Positions 42,601 to 54,237 of a stretch of 64,000 nt of DNA are shown in pieces. Numbering within the stretch: position 1 is the first letter of the stretch; each line of letters opens with the position of its first letter. The DNA is taken from positions 3,660,958-3,724,957 of the forward strand of contig NC_041008.1 in the NCBI RefSeq assembly GCF_004193775.1, written 5' to 3'. The notes under the pieces are model-generated. The model ran no database searches, was not told where the DNA came from, and was given only the letters and a program-made list of their open reading frames with translations. The stretch comes from Glycine soja. Taxonomy: Eukaryota; Streptophyta; Magnoliopsida; Fabales; Fabaceae. Position numbers and translations under genes: made by a program.

Positions 42601-43040
42601 AAATAAATAGAATCTGCTTCTTAAAAAAATCAGAAAAATATTTTTTTAAAAGAAAAAAATTTACACAAACACATTAAAATTTTCTTATTTTACTAAAAAA
42701 ATGTTTTTCTTAAAATAAATTTAAAACAAATGGACTCGTAATCTTTAATCATGTGTGTCTGTTTAATTTTAAATAATATCTTAATTTCAAGTTAAAATTT
42801 CACCACTTTGTAAATGTTTTTAACTCAAACATAATTGATTCTTTTTTTATAGTTAATTAGATTCAAATTTAATGGATATTTACAAAAATACTTATGAAGA
42901 GAAATATTAATCTATTAAGATTGACATAGTGATAGAGGGTGTGGATAATAATATACTTAAGAAAAATGAGGAGAATCGCTATTTTTATTTTTTCCTTCTA
43001 TCTGTCTTATTTCTGCAAATTCTTATTAATTCAAGATTCT
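39616..43040. other. intergenic gene desert
   Basis: Very AT-rich. It contains copy B of a dispersed repeat at about 40485-40650 and otherwise no supported gene or element. Confidence 0.4.
40485..40650. repeat. dispersed AT-rich repeat, copy B
   Basis: Carries ttgaattctatatctaatatat, then ttaagatatatc and a ttattaattaaaatat-like tail, in the same order as the copy near 11850-12060. It is diverged; ends are undefined. Confidence 0.45.
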
Positions 43041-43049
43041 TTAATTCAA

Positions 43050-43683
43050 AATGAAATTGTAATTTTAATCTTTCTAGTTTTTGAAATAAGTGATCCTAAT
43101 TTTTTTTTAATTATAACATTTGTTCTATAGATTTAAAAAAATGATGATTTTGATCCTTACTCAGTTAGCTTCCATTAACCGTTGCACTTTTAACATTGAC
43201 CACTTCTGTTAACACTACTTGCTCCTAGACTCATCCAGTGTTCAAGCATTCTCCTTCCCCACACACATCATTGCTTCAATCTCACCACTCATCAACAAAT
43301 TCAGTCCCTCTCTTTATTACAATCACAAATTCTCACTCCCTTTTCACACTAATCTTCCAAATCAATCATTCAATCGAAAAAAATAACAAGAACCAAATCG
43401 AAAATAAAAATTGTTACAACAAACAATAGATTGAGTTTTTCCTTCACCAATCAGACTTACCAAGTCCTCTCAGTGAATCCTCCCAACAAGTCCTCTCTTC
43501 GGAAGCTCAAGTGTAACGGTGAAGTTCAATGAAAAAGTGAGGAGGTGATGTTGATCTCAAATTGATGGAAAGATTAAAAATATTTTTTTAAAAAAATTAT
43601 ATGAACGAAATATTATAAATGAAAATTAAAAGGACTAAAATTATCAATTTGAGAAATTAAAGAAATAAAATTGTAATTTATCC
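43050..43683. mobile_element. non-autonomous Mutator-like element, possible Pack-MULE
   Basis: Perfect 9-bp direct repeats ttaattcaa flank the element (43041-43049 and 43684-43692), as expected for Mutator insertion. The left end aatgaaattgtaattttaatc pairs with the reverse complement of the right end, ggataaattacaattttatttc, and the pairing continues for about 60 bp. The interior (about 43190-43560) is C-rich and unlike the arms, with a 63-codon open frame at 43238-43429 (Ser/His/Asn-rich). It could be captured host sequence, but I cannot name a source gene. Confidence 0.7.
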
Positions 43684-43692
43684 TTAATTCAA

Positions 43693-45469
43693 TTGCACAT
43701 TATTTACAATATTTTCCTTTGATTGTTTTCTTTGTGTTTCAATGCACTTTGTTTTCTTTTTCTCTGGGATTCTTCAAACAATGGAAGTATTATATGTGTC
43801 AGTCAAAGGAAGAAACGAAAGGTTTGTCACAACTCACAACCACATGCGATTCCTGAATTTTGGGAAGACGGAAGCATATAGGTTCACCTGAGAAAGCCTT
43901 CTCAACCGCCATCTTCATTATTCAGGGATCAACCCAAAGTACTATAATAGTGGAAAGCATCATTAATTTCCATGCCCATTTAAAACTAATTAAGGTCAAA
44001 ACAGTACGAGACGTAATTCCACTTCTAATAATAACTCAATCAATGGCTAGCTATATCACAAATCATTTTAAGTCACACGTTTAAATCCCAGATGGAAAAC
44101 CAAAAACTATAGAATTAAGTAATAACCACAGAAGATGATGGGTCTTTCACCAACTCTCAATAGTAAATCACAATTTAAATTTTACATAAAATGTCATGTT
44201 TTTTTAATCGTAAAAATTCTAACAATTTTACGTGAAATTTACCTAACCGCGAACCAAAAGTTGGTCAAGACAAAAAATTAGAAACAAAATGCTCCCGTCA
44301 CTGATTAACTGTATCAAATATCAAATACTCCTATTAGCTCAGATTCAAAGAAGCGAGTAAACTACAGTTTGACCTTATCAACTTCGACACGTGGAGTACA
44401 CGCTTATTTTTGTCAAAAGAGGTACGTTTATCGCATTGTATATTTGGTTGGTTCAATTAGACAATGAAACATCATTATGATCAAGTGGGCAAGTGGGTGA
44501 ACCAAGTGTTCAAGTATAAGTATAAGGGGATCTTAAATTATCTTCCCATGTTATTTTATAAAATTTATATTATATTAAATAATTTTTTTCAAGATTATCC
44601 TTAATATATACTTAGTGACACTACTGTATAAGAAAAGTAAATGAGTTATTAATTAAAGAGAGATGGATGATATATTAAGAAATTTTTTAATATTTTCTTT
44701 TAATATTCAACTAATTATATTTCTTAATACTTATAAAAAAACTTTAAAAGTCATATATTATAAAATGAAAAATTATTATTTATTTATAAAATGTTATATA
44801 AAAATTGATCAAGACTGAGGAATAGTCTAAGATTACTTAATAAGTTCTCTGCCAAGACACTAGAACAAAACATCCGCAGTGTGTTGCCTTTGTCTCGCGT
44901 TGCTGACCTATGACTGAGATTTCAACGGCTGTTATCAATTGATAAAAAAAATAAACATCGTCATATGTGGTCCCACCAGACCCATTGGGGGCCCACTTAG
45001 CAGCTGTCTCCCGTACGAAGGCAACAAATGGGTGGTCCATGGGCTGGGTTGGAACTTGAAATAAAAACAACTATGGCCCATTCTCAATCCACTATCTATT
45101 AATTTAATTAGAAACGAGTCTTGTTTCATAACATTGAGGAAACTAGGAAAAGGATGACATTCATTTATTCATGTGCTGTTGAAGTGACCTGTATTTAACT
45201 GAGAATTATTAATTGTTTATAATTGTTCACTAGAATACAACGATTCAAGTTACATGTGAGTGAAGTTAACCAAACAAGGGCAAAACAAGTTCGATTTTCA
45301 TGATTAATTAGCTTTTGTTGTTAATATTGTTTAGAGAGTGCCTGAAACGGGAGGCTACTGATTATGATTCTAAACAACTTTTTTTTACTATTTCCTTCCT
45401 TCAAAAACAAAGGGCAAATAAACAAAAATAGAGACTCCAAAGTTTCTTATTTAAATTTTTAAGATGATG
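43693..45469. other. intergenic, nothing recognised
   Basis: Open frames at 43860-44084 (plus) and 44837-45129 (minus) are short and have no recognisable motif. The stretch at 44830-45070 is less AT-rich than its surroundings but could not be identified. Confidence 0.35.
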
Positions 45470-47130
45470 CAATATATTATGAGTTCGTCACTTCCTATGC
45501 ATTAGTTCTGGAATTTCACGGTATTCGCAGCTAGCTTATGGTTGATAATTCTTGAGCTATAAAAATAAAAAAAATAAGGTTTAAATAGTTTCTTTAATTT
45601 TTTTTTAATCACGTGCAATTCATTACCAACAGAAATAAGTAATATTCTTCCTTACACGGAAAAAATTATTTTGTTGTCTAGATTTACGATGTGTTTATAA
45701 TATCATCAATATTTATATGATATGTAGTTACATTTTTTAATTTACAAAAATAAATTAATTAATAAAGCTTGTTTATATAGTATATTAAGATTAATCAAAA
45801 TCATAAACACGTGGTAATTCCAAACTATACATTACTTTTTCCTTAAACAGAAACTTTAAAAATAGAGAAAAGCAGAATATAGATGCACATAAATCTACAC
45901 TAACGTCTCACTTGTAATCACCGGATCAATTGTCAACAAATCCTTATAATTAAGTCCTACTTTACTTTATTGTCTTTTACGCCACTAGGATTTGTTGATT
46001 TGTTGATCAAGTTGATATTTTTTTTAAAACTCACTTGTCATATAGTACTGCATAAAGAGTCAAATGTGAGCTCCACTGTTATTTTTTCAGACAATGTCAA
46101 TATGCCATATTAGAAGAAAGTTCGCCACTTCCTATGAATTAATTTTGGAATATTATATGATATTCCTAGCTAGTTGCTTAAAGAAAGTATGTTTAGTCGT
46201 TATTGGGCTGATAAAATGCTGAAATAGTTTTTTTTAAACAAAAAATCGCTTATGATATTATTCCGTTTAGGTCCACAAAGGATACTTAACCGCTCAGGTG
46301 TTCATCTTTTATATCACTCTTGACACAAAAATATAGATATTTGATCCTTAATAGCTAAACTCCCCTATGGACATGTTATCTCTGACTTCTTAATTATTTA
46401 AATATATCGTAACCACTTTATCTCTTGACAAATATTCAATTATCTACAAGTCACATATGATTCACATGATTGGTAAATGCTAAATTATCTGTTAGTTTTT
46501 ATCTTTAAGTTATATTATCTCTAACTTTATTTATAAGTTATCGGCTATTATCTACAAACCGATAATTATTTGTAAGGGCTATATCAACCCCTATGAACAA
46601 GGTTTCATAACTCCATTCTACTCTTATAAATACTAGGTTCCATCAAACCCTTAACACATCTTGAACACACATACACATATGCACACCTGCTAGCATGCTT
46701 GTGTATTCATACTTTCTTATTCTTCTAAGTCATATATTTACTTGAGTGCAGAGTCATTTGTTTTGTAATTTATTTTTCTTGTCCTTCTAATAAAGATTAC
46801 TCTCATTCGAGGTGTAGTCCAAAAATTCACTTTAGTCACGTCTACCCTAATATTTGTTGGCTCTAAATTTTGATAAGTACAAATATATTATTCATAACTA
46901 ATGAAAAGAAACACCTAATATTCTCCTCTTAAAAAATAAGGTGGAGAAAGTTAAGTTAACTCACGAAAAGCGAAAAGATAAATGCCCACAAATTTACATA
47001 ATCGCCTCACTAGTAATCACCGATCATAGACAAATCCTTTCTAGTTTACAATTTAATCAACTTTTACGCCATTGGACAAGTGGTTGATCAAGTTGATATT
47101 TTTAAACTTAATTGTCGCACTACACACAAC
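45470..47130. repeat. diverged segmental tandem duplication, second copy interrupted
   Basis: Copy 1 (about 45470-46060) begins with gttcgtcacttcctatgcatta and ends with the pair gtaatcaccggatca and gttgatcaagttgatattttt. Copy 2 shows the same landmarks in order: gttcgccacttcctatgaatta at about 46121, then gtaatcaccgatca at about 47010 and gttgatcaagttgatattttt at about 47085. In copy 2 the landmarks are about 450-500 bp further apart, which fits an insertion around 46250-46870. Confidence 0.6.
46250..46870. mobile_element. possible solo LTR or unclassified insertion
   Basis: This is the extra sequence in the second copy of the segmental duplication. It includes a TATA-like ataaatac at about 46625, a CA-rich region and an aataaag signal near 46790, an order reminiscent of an LTR. 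Termini and target duplication were not found, so this is tentative. Confidence 0.25.
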
Positions 47131-50100
47131 ACCCAGTTCACTCAATCTAATTAATTATCTTCCAAACTCTTTGATTCCATTGGCACTAATATTAATTGAT
47201 GTGCAACACTCATGTTCATGTAGCACCGATTGAAAGTAGTCATTGATATTTGCGTGGGTAAAAATGGGACACTTCAAACTTTTCTCATGACTAATTAAAT
47301 AGATGTTTTGTCCTTTTCGGCGATGCAATTTGATGCAAAAATCCAAATTGAGGACAGACACGCTCCCCCCTTAACAAAATACACGAATCTTCCATTTTTT
47401 TTTTGGGTCCTACACGAGGTCTTCCACTAAATTACTGGTACAGTTCTCATAGAACTATTGTGTTGCTTTCTCAGTCCATGATAGTGATGACGTCCAAATT
47501 TACACCTTGGTGGTGAAAGTGATGATGGTACCCACAAAATTTGTCATCCCGGTCTGGGCTCTTATATTATATGGGTTATCACTATATCTAATTGAAGATA
47601 AGATTAATGTTCGTCTTGTTTTTCACCTCTTAATCGTAAATGCATACTTTGAAGCACCAACATGAAGGCCCACAACCACCGCTATCTTTACCTTGTAGGC
47701 TTGCACCATGCTATTTTGGTCAAACACATTAATTCATGCTTCCTATGACAAAAATTGATCACCCATGTTGTATATATTACATGAGTAATATCAGAGGATG
47801 AAGCCACAAAAATACATTAATCACATCTTATTATTTTCTTTTCTCTTAACAAAATTAGTTTCTGTTTTAGAAGTTTTGCTTTTATTTTACATTATTCAAA
47901 ATATTAAACATTTGCTTAGTTAAGTAGAAATAGAGGGTAGGAGGAGGGCAAAGTTAAAAAATTAGAGTGTGTTTCAATCTCATACTTCTTATACACTATT
48001 TTAATTTAAATATCTTTTTTTTATCTAATGATCTATTTTTTCTGTCTATCAAATAGATCAAAACAAAGTTTAATTCACTAACATGGTAAAATAAGTTTAC
48101 TCACTCAACCAATTATATATTATTACCTATACAACTTAAAGGAAATTATTATAAAGTAAATTTATTGTATACGATAATTTATGATTGAATGATGATGTAA
48201 AATTATTTATATTGTTAATAATTTATTTTTCTATTAAGAATTGAAAATATATTTACTATTGTTTTCATTTTAATTTTATTTTTTGGATGTCATAACAAAA
48301 TAGAAGATCGCTAATGAAATAAAATGATAGTATAATCATACAACTTTATATTTCTTAATTTATATATGAAATTATATTGTAATTATTTTAAAATAAAGGG
48401 AGTATGTGAAAAAGCTTTATTGGGTCATGAAATCTTTTCAAAATGATATGAAGGTCCAGCAAAATGAGATGAGACGTAGATAAATTCCATGAAACTTTAG
48501 TATGTCGTATTTGTAATGTTTAGTGTCCCACTCCAAACATTTAACACTTCCGCATTTATTAATGTACTTGTTGATATTGAAAGAAAATAAAATCTCACTG
48601 GCATTATTATAGAGAAATTTGTGTATGAACTTTATTAATTCGAAACACGTTTTATACTCGCAATGCATTATAAAAAAAAACAAAAAAATCCAACACGCGG
48701 AAGAGCTGCTCGTATTAGTTTCTTTTAATTTAGTAGTTTACCTTATAAAACAGCAATGGTTTTAAACTTTAATTTTTTTTTTACAAAAAAATAGTAAAAG
48801 TAAAATAAATGACCTTTTATAAAGTTATGGACTAGATATTAAATAATCTAATACTAAAATAGTCGATAGTTACAATCTGAAATAATAAAATGCAAGTACA
48901 CTCTCTTAATTTTACTGCTCAGATTTGCATCTTAGACCATCACTCAAGGTAATTGTTAATTTCCCTAATGCGAGGATGCCACTTTATGATATATTACGTA
49001 TCAACATAAAATTAGAAATTCCTACCGAAAATTTAAATGTGAAGCTTTTTTTAATGAGAAGTTAACACCAATTAAACTATACTTTGACTGAAGGCTTCAA
49101 AGAAAAGTACAGATGGCAAATTTCTTATTCAATTATATGAAATCTGATATTTAGCAAATGACTTTTTTTTTCTTAGATGGAGAAGTTGCTTTACGGGTCA
49201 AGAAGCTGAAAAGACATAAGAACTTAAGAAATTGCGGCCCATACAACTATGCTTAATTTAATAGCAAATTTTGGGCCAACAGAACATTTTGGGCATGCTA
49301 TTATCCAACTTATCAAACTTATTATGTCCAAAAATCTGTTTCATTTTAATGGTGTTTGTAGGATTGTAGAAGTGTCCCGGTTAGTAGTAAACACCGTTGG
49401 GCTAAGTGCTTCAGTTCAGCCCATTTTGTTATTAGCATCAGAATACTTAGTTTTCAATTCTTTCTATTTTTCATCTGGTCATTTTTTATTTTTTTTAAAG
49501 ATTTTTTCAAGTCAGAGAAATAATTAAGTTTATACTGATAGCTATAAACAATAAAGATACGCTAAAAAATGTCTAAAGCAGAGTTTCATTTATCTTTTTC
49601 TTCTTTTGAATGAGCTGCCCAACTCTTAATAGGCTGAGGGTCACACATATCCTGTTAATGGGTGTAAGGTTCTACAAAAATCAAATTTGACTTTGTTAAA
49701 GTGAGTGGAGTGATATAAAAGGTAAAATGCAAAACTTTAACGAGCGTGTATTTTTTCCAGTGGAAGAAAAATACACACAGAAAGATAGGTGTGGTAAATT
49801 TTAAAGAGGTTTAGTGATAAAATTTAGCATACTTATCTTGCTTTTTGTATGTATCTCTCCTATTAAAATTTTTCCAAAGAGAATCCACACAACTATAATT
49901 ATTGATAAAAAAAATCAATGAAATAAATTTTATCATGGTTGTGATACATGTGTTTTATTTCCATCTCAATTGATAGTTTTCACATTAACAGTTATACAAT
50001 TTTACATAGCTTTTCATTGTTACACTTACAATCTTCACTTTAAGGGAATCAAATTCAAATGCCTATTTTAATTTCCATTTCTAACTAACAATTCCTTTCG

Positions 50101-51887
50101 TTCGTGTCTTTTAATATTTTTAATCCAAAAAAGAAGTTTTTTTTTTCTCCCTCTCCATTTGAATTGAAAAAAGTAAAACACCAAGGGGTGCTTTCCTATT
50201 TATCCACATAATATAAGAGATCCTTTTTGTATTGCTTTTGTGTTTAGAGATTTTAAGAAGGAAAAAAGCAAAAGACAATAGGGAACCTATTGATACACAC
50301 GCGACAAGCAGCTTGAAAAGAATTCTCATGATGTTGGGCCACGGTTGGCAAACCAATTTCTTTTCAAATGATACTTTCTTTCTTTTTTTCCAGCTAAGAA
50401 GCTTTGTTGGAACGTCTAAATTAGCTTTTCAAAATTTCAATTCAACCTTCATCATTTGAATGCAGATTGTCTTGCGTCATTGCATGGCCAATTTTCAGTT
50501 TTGATGCATCCGCGAATTTGAATTCTCAGTACGACAAGCCGTGTACATTTTATTGGGAATCTTAGAAGAACTAGGTGAGCTAAAAGTTTTTACATCTATA
50601 CATTATGGTCAATTTTTTTTTTTTTTTTTTTATTTTTCCCTGTCTTAGACAACATTGGTTAATTAACAAAAATTAGTTCCATTAATAAGAATGAAACTCA
50701 CATCTTAACAAGAATGTAGACTCCAATCCCACTGGCAATGCAAGAACCTTGTTAATAAATGATCGATAAATACTTTTATAAAATATTTAGTGAGTATTAA
50801 GATATATGTTCACCTGCCTTTATATTCAACTCATCTAAACTTTTCGTGTATAAAAGAAAAGAAAAACTAGGGTGACTATATTAATGATCATTGGATATTG
50901 TTAATTAATCTGAATTATACACATTTTATTTAGTTTTTGAATCCGTATTATACATATGAAATATTATATAAGAATTCAATACGCAATCTTTCATTTATTG
51001 CTTACAAGGTGACTAATATGCAAACTTTAGAATTCTGATATCTACGGTTTAACTATATTGTAATACTTGTTGATCTTAAAATTTTAGAATGAGATACACC
51101 TCTGAATACGTGATTTCTATTTTTCACCTATCAGATAATGCACATCTATCCTGATAGATCCTGCCATGGATTTATCGCACGGTTGCAATCACGTGATAAA
51201 TGCAGGATAAAAAGAAATAAAATAAGACAACCCCAAATATTTGTCTAGTTATTTTGTCTTCTTGTCATGATCAGGCTTCTGTCCTATGGACTGTTTTACA
51301 CCATAACGAATTTTCTATATCATAGACTCATTTTAATGTTAAATGTATTATTAAAATAAATTTAAATACATATGTCAATCAATCATTTTACAATTCAAAA
51401 ATAATTCTATCAAAATCAATTCTTTCCGATTTAAAACAACAAGTACTTATTTTAGGATTTGGTTGCTTCAACCAGCTTTGTTTCTTGCAGTATAAAACAC
51501 TACCGTCTCTATCCACATGGGTTTACCAAAGATTTGACTGAACAAGATATTAAACAATTTCAAAAGATTCAACATACAGCATCACTCAAAAAGGAAAGGA
51601 ACCTTCCAAATATACTTATCCTCTTCTAAACACAACATTTTCTACAAACATTCTTAATTATACAACATGAAAGATATGCTTCCACCATACCTTTGACTAT
51701 GATAATAACTTTTCCCCCTTTTGGCAGAGCGGCATCACGCTCTTTCTAACAAACCATCCTTCCACCAGTTCTTACAAACAGAACACCTTCACAAACACAT
51801 TCTCTATTAAGCATATAGAGCTAACTTTTTTATAAGATATCCATGATGGATAAAAACCCAAAATTTCTACACCCAAAACCTCAAACT
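47131..51887. other. intergenic desert downstream of the subtilase gene
   Basis: Short open frames (47155-47361, 48438-48683, 49249-49527, 50120-50459) show no domain or motif. The last few hundred bases before 51888 probably hold the 3' UTR of the minus-strand subtilase. No repeat with definable ends was seen. Confidence 0.4.
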
Positions 51888-54236
51888 CTAATCCAGAGGC
51901 TGCTGCATTGTCACAACCAAGGGACTTGTGACAGTATGCTTCCCATCAGACCAAACTATGGAGCCACTCTTCACACTAGAACCTCCAGGAGAAAGCTTAA
52001 CAGCCCTAATCTGAACCCTAACAAGAAAGTTCAACTTCTGTCCCACCCTCCTGAAATTCAAGGTGTCTGGCTTCACTGTGACCACCGTTCCACGCGGCGG
52101 CTTAATGGTGACCTTGTACACTGAATTAGGGTCCCCAACATTGGTCACAGTCCTAATAAAATGTGTAGCCATTCTCTTCTTTCCATATAGCTGAAACACT
52201 GCAGACAATGAAGGGTAATTCAGGTTCCCAGAATGTCCTGCTCTTTTAGCCCCACTGCAATCAGCATTCCTCCTAGTAATGACATGGATAGTGTTGGTGG
52301 TGTAATTTGAATTGCACAAGAAATTCACATAATCAGAAGTGGAGATATCATAAACCAATCCAGGGTTCATGGCCTTCACTGGATGAACATGGCCAGCACC
52401 ATAATCAAACACTGATGAAACATTCCCAGTGGACTCATCCAACATGGGATCACCCTTGTTGTCCACAGTGTAAGCAGTGGTCATCAAAGCAGACCTAATG
52501 GCAGCAGGACTCCAATCAGGATGTGCTGCTTTCAACAAAGCAGCCAAACCAGAAACATGAGGACAAGCCATTGAAGTCCCAGAGAGGATGTTAAACTCAG
52601 TCCTACGCCCATCAGAGGGTACCCCAGAGGGTCCAACATGATCAGGCCAAGCTGCAAGAATGTTCAATCCTGGAGCTATAACATCAGGCTTCAAAATCTC
52701 TGGGGACTCAGGGTTTGGCCCTCTTGCTGAAAACGATGCCACCACAGGTGCTGGCCTAACCCCTAGCCTTGTCCCCTTGAACACGATTGTCGCGGTGGCC
52801 GGAGTCCGCGAATTCCCAATGTAACTCCGTATCTCATCGCCGCCGGTGGCGCCAACTGCCGTGGCAGGTAATACATGGCAATCAGCTACTAATCCTTCAC
52901 CATCAAATACACCATTTGCCAAAATCATGCCAACCCCTCCATTTTTCTTAACTTCCTCACCTTTAGCAGCTCTTGAATTAATGCCTCTATCACACACAAC
53001 AATTTTTCCTTTTACCAACTTAGGATCTAAGGAACCTTCTAAACAAAGTGACGATGAATAACCATCAACACCACCACTTCCACCGCCGCCGCCAAATTGT
53101 CCAACACCTGCATACACAATCGGGTACATTCGACCCGGAGTTAGACCCGGTCCACCATAAATACTAATTCCAGGTACTATTTTTCCATTTCCAAGCTTCA
53201 CATTGGCCGGAAAATCTCGGTCTAACGTTCCGGCACCGACGGTGGTCACCCACGGCGCCACATTGGTCACCGTGAGTCCGCCGGGACCGCCGTTGCCAGC
53301 GGAGGCAGAGACAAAAACGCCGGCGGAGGCGGCGCCGAAGGCACCAATAGCAATGACATCGAGGTGGTAAGGCACCACAACACCTCCGACGCTGAGCGAC
53401 GCCACGTCGACGCCGTCGGACACGGCGGCGTCGAAGGCAGCGAGGATGTCGGAGTCGTAGCAGCCGTCGCTCCAGCAGACTTTATACACCGCGAGCCGCG
53501 CCTTCGGCGCCATGCCGGCGGCGACGCCCTTCGCGTACCCCAACGTGGACGCCTGAGAGACGTACCTCCCGGCGGCGATCGACGCAGTGTGCGTGCCGTG
53601 GCCGTCGGAGTCTCTTGGCGAGCGGAACTCAGTGGTCTCGTTCATCTTCCCGTGGGTGGCCTCGTATCCGCCTGAGAACCACCTCGCGCCGATGAGTTTC
53701 CGGTTGCACGAACTCGCCGGAAAATGTTCTCCGGCGACGCACTTGCCCTTCCATTTGGAGGGAACGGGGCCGAGGCCGCGGTCGTTGAAGCTCTGTCGCT
53801 CCGGCCAGATTCCGGTGTCGATGACTCCGATGACGAGATCGGAGCCGAAATCGGTCTCGTGGAGCAACCCGGTTCTGTCGGCGGTGGTTAAGCCGAGAAA
53901 CTCAGGGGAGCGGGTGGTGTGAGGCGAGCGAAGCTGTTCGGGTATGAGAGTGATGACGTGGGCGAGAGATTGAAGCTTCTGTGCCTCGGAAGGTGAGAGC
54001 TTTGCGGAGAAGCCGTGGAAAACGGTGTGGTAGGTGTGGATAACAGAAGCGGTGGTGGAGATGGAAGAGAGGGAGGAGTCGTACCAGTGTTTGTGGGTTG
54101 GGAATATGGAAGGCTTGGCTTCGTGCTGGACTTGGATTATGAAAGTTTTACTCTTTTCCTTCTCTGAACTATAACAAGTAACTTGGCTTGTCAACAAAAA
54201 TAGGAGAATGAGCAGGGAGGGATATGGAGGAGCCAT
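51888..54236 (-). CDS. SBT1.5: subtilisin-like protease SBT1.5
   Basis: Secreted plant subtilase (MEROPS S8), intronless, 782 residues. The Met at 54236 was chosen because a clear signal peptide follows (MAPPYPSLLILLFLLTSQVT). An in-frame ATG at 54365 would add 43 hydrophilic residues before it. An inhibitor I9 prodomain spans about residues 31-107 (FIIQVQHEAKPSIFPTHKHW ... HTTRSPEFLGL). The catalytic residues are Asp140 (VIGVIDTGIWPE), His213 (DSDGHGTHTAS), the oxyanion Asn315 (SASAGNGGPGG) and Ser555 (LSGTSMACPHVSG). A protease-associated insert lies between about 365 and 500, with a Gly-rich run GVGQFGGGGGSGG. The C-terminal fibronectin-III-like domain ends SPLVVTMQQPLD. Sequence throughout closely follows Arabidopsis SBT1.5. 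It is predicted to cleave apoplastic proteins; the substrate is unknown. The 5' half is distinctly GC-richer than the 3' half and than surrounding DNA. Confidence 0.97.
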   Translation of the reverse strand: MAPPYPSLLILLFLLTSQVTCYSSEKEKSKTFIIQVQHEAKPSIFPTHKHWYDSSLSSISTTASVIHTYHTVFHGFSAKLSPSEAQKLQSLAHVITLIPEQLRSPHTTRSPEFLGLTTADRTGLLHETDFGSDLVIGVIDTGIWPERQSFNDRGLGPVPSKWKGKCVAGEHFPASSCNRKLIGARWFSGGYEATHGKMNETTEFRSPRDSDGHGTHTASIAAGRYVSQASTLGYAKGVAAGMAPKARLAVYKVCWSDGCYDSDILAAFDAAVSDGVDVASLSVGGVVVPYHLDVIAIGAFGAASAGVFVSASAGNGGPGGLTVTNVAPWVTTVGAGTLDRDFPANVKLGNGKIVPGISIYGGPGLTPGRMYPIVYAGVGQFGGGGGSGGVDGYSSSLCLEGSLDPKLVKGKIVVCDRGINSRAAKGEEVKKNGGVGMILANGVFDGEGLVADCHVLPATAVGATGGDEIRSYIGNSRTPATATIVFKGTRLGVRPAPVVASFSARGPNPESPEILKPDVIAPGLNILAAWPDHVGPSGVPSDGRRTEFNILSGTSMACPHVSGLAALLKAAHPDWSPAAIRSALMTTAYTVDNKGDPMLDESTGNVSSVFDYGAGHVHPVKAMNPGLVYDISTSDYVNFLCNSNYTTNTIHVITRRNADCSGAKRAGHSGNLNYPSLSAVFQLYGKKRMATHFIRTVTNVGDPNSVYKVTIKPPRGTVVTVKPDTLNFRRVGQKLNFLVRVQIRAVKLSPGGSSVKSGSIVWSDGKHTVTSPLVVTMQQPLD

Positions 54237-54237
54237 T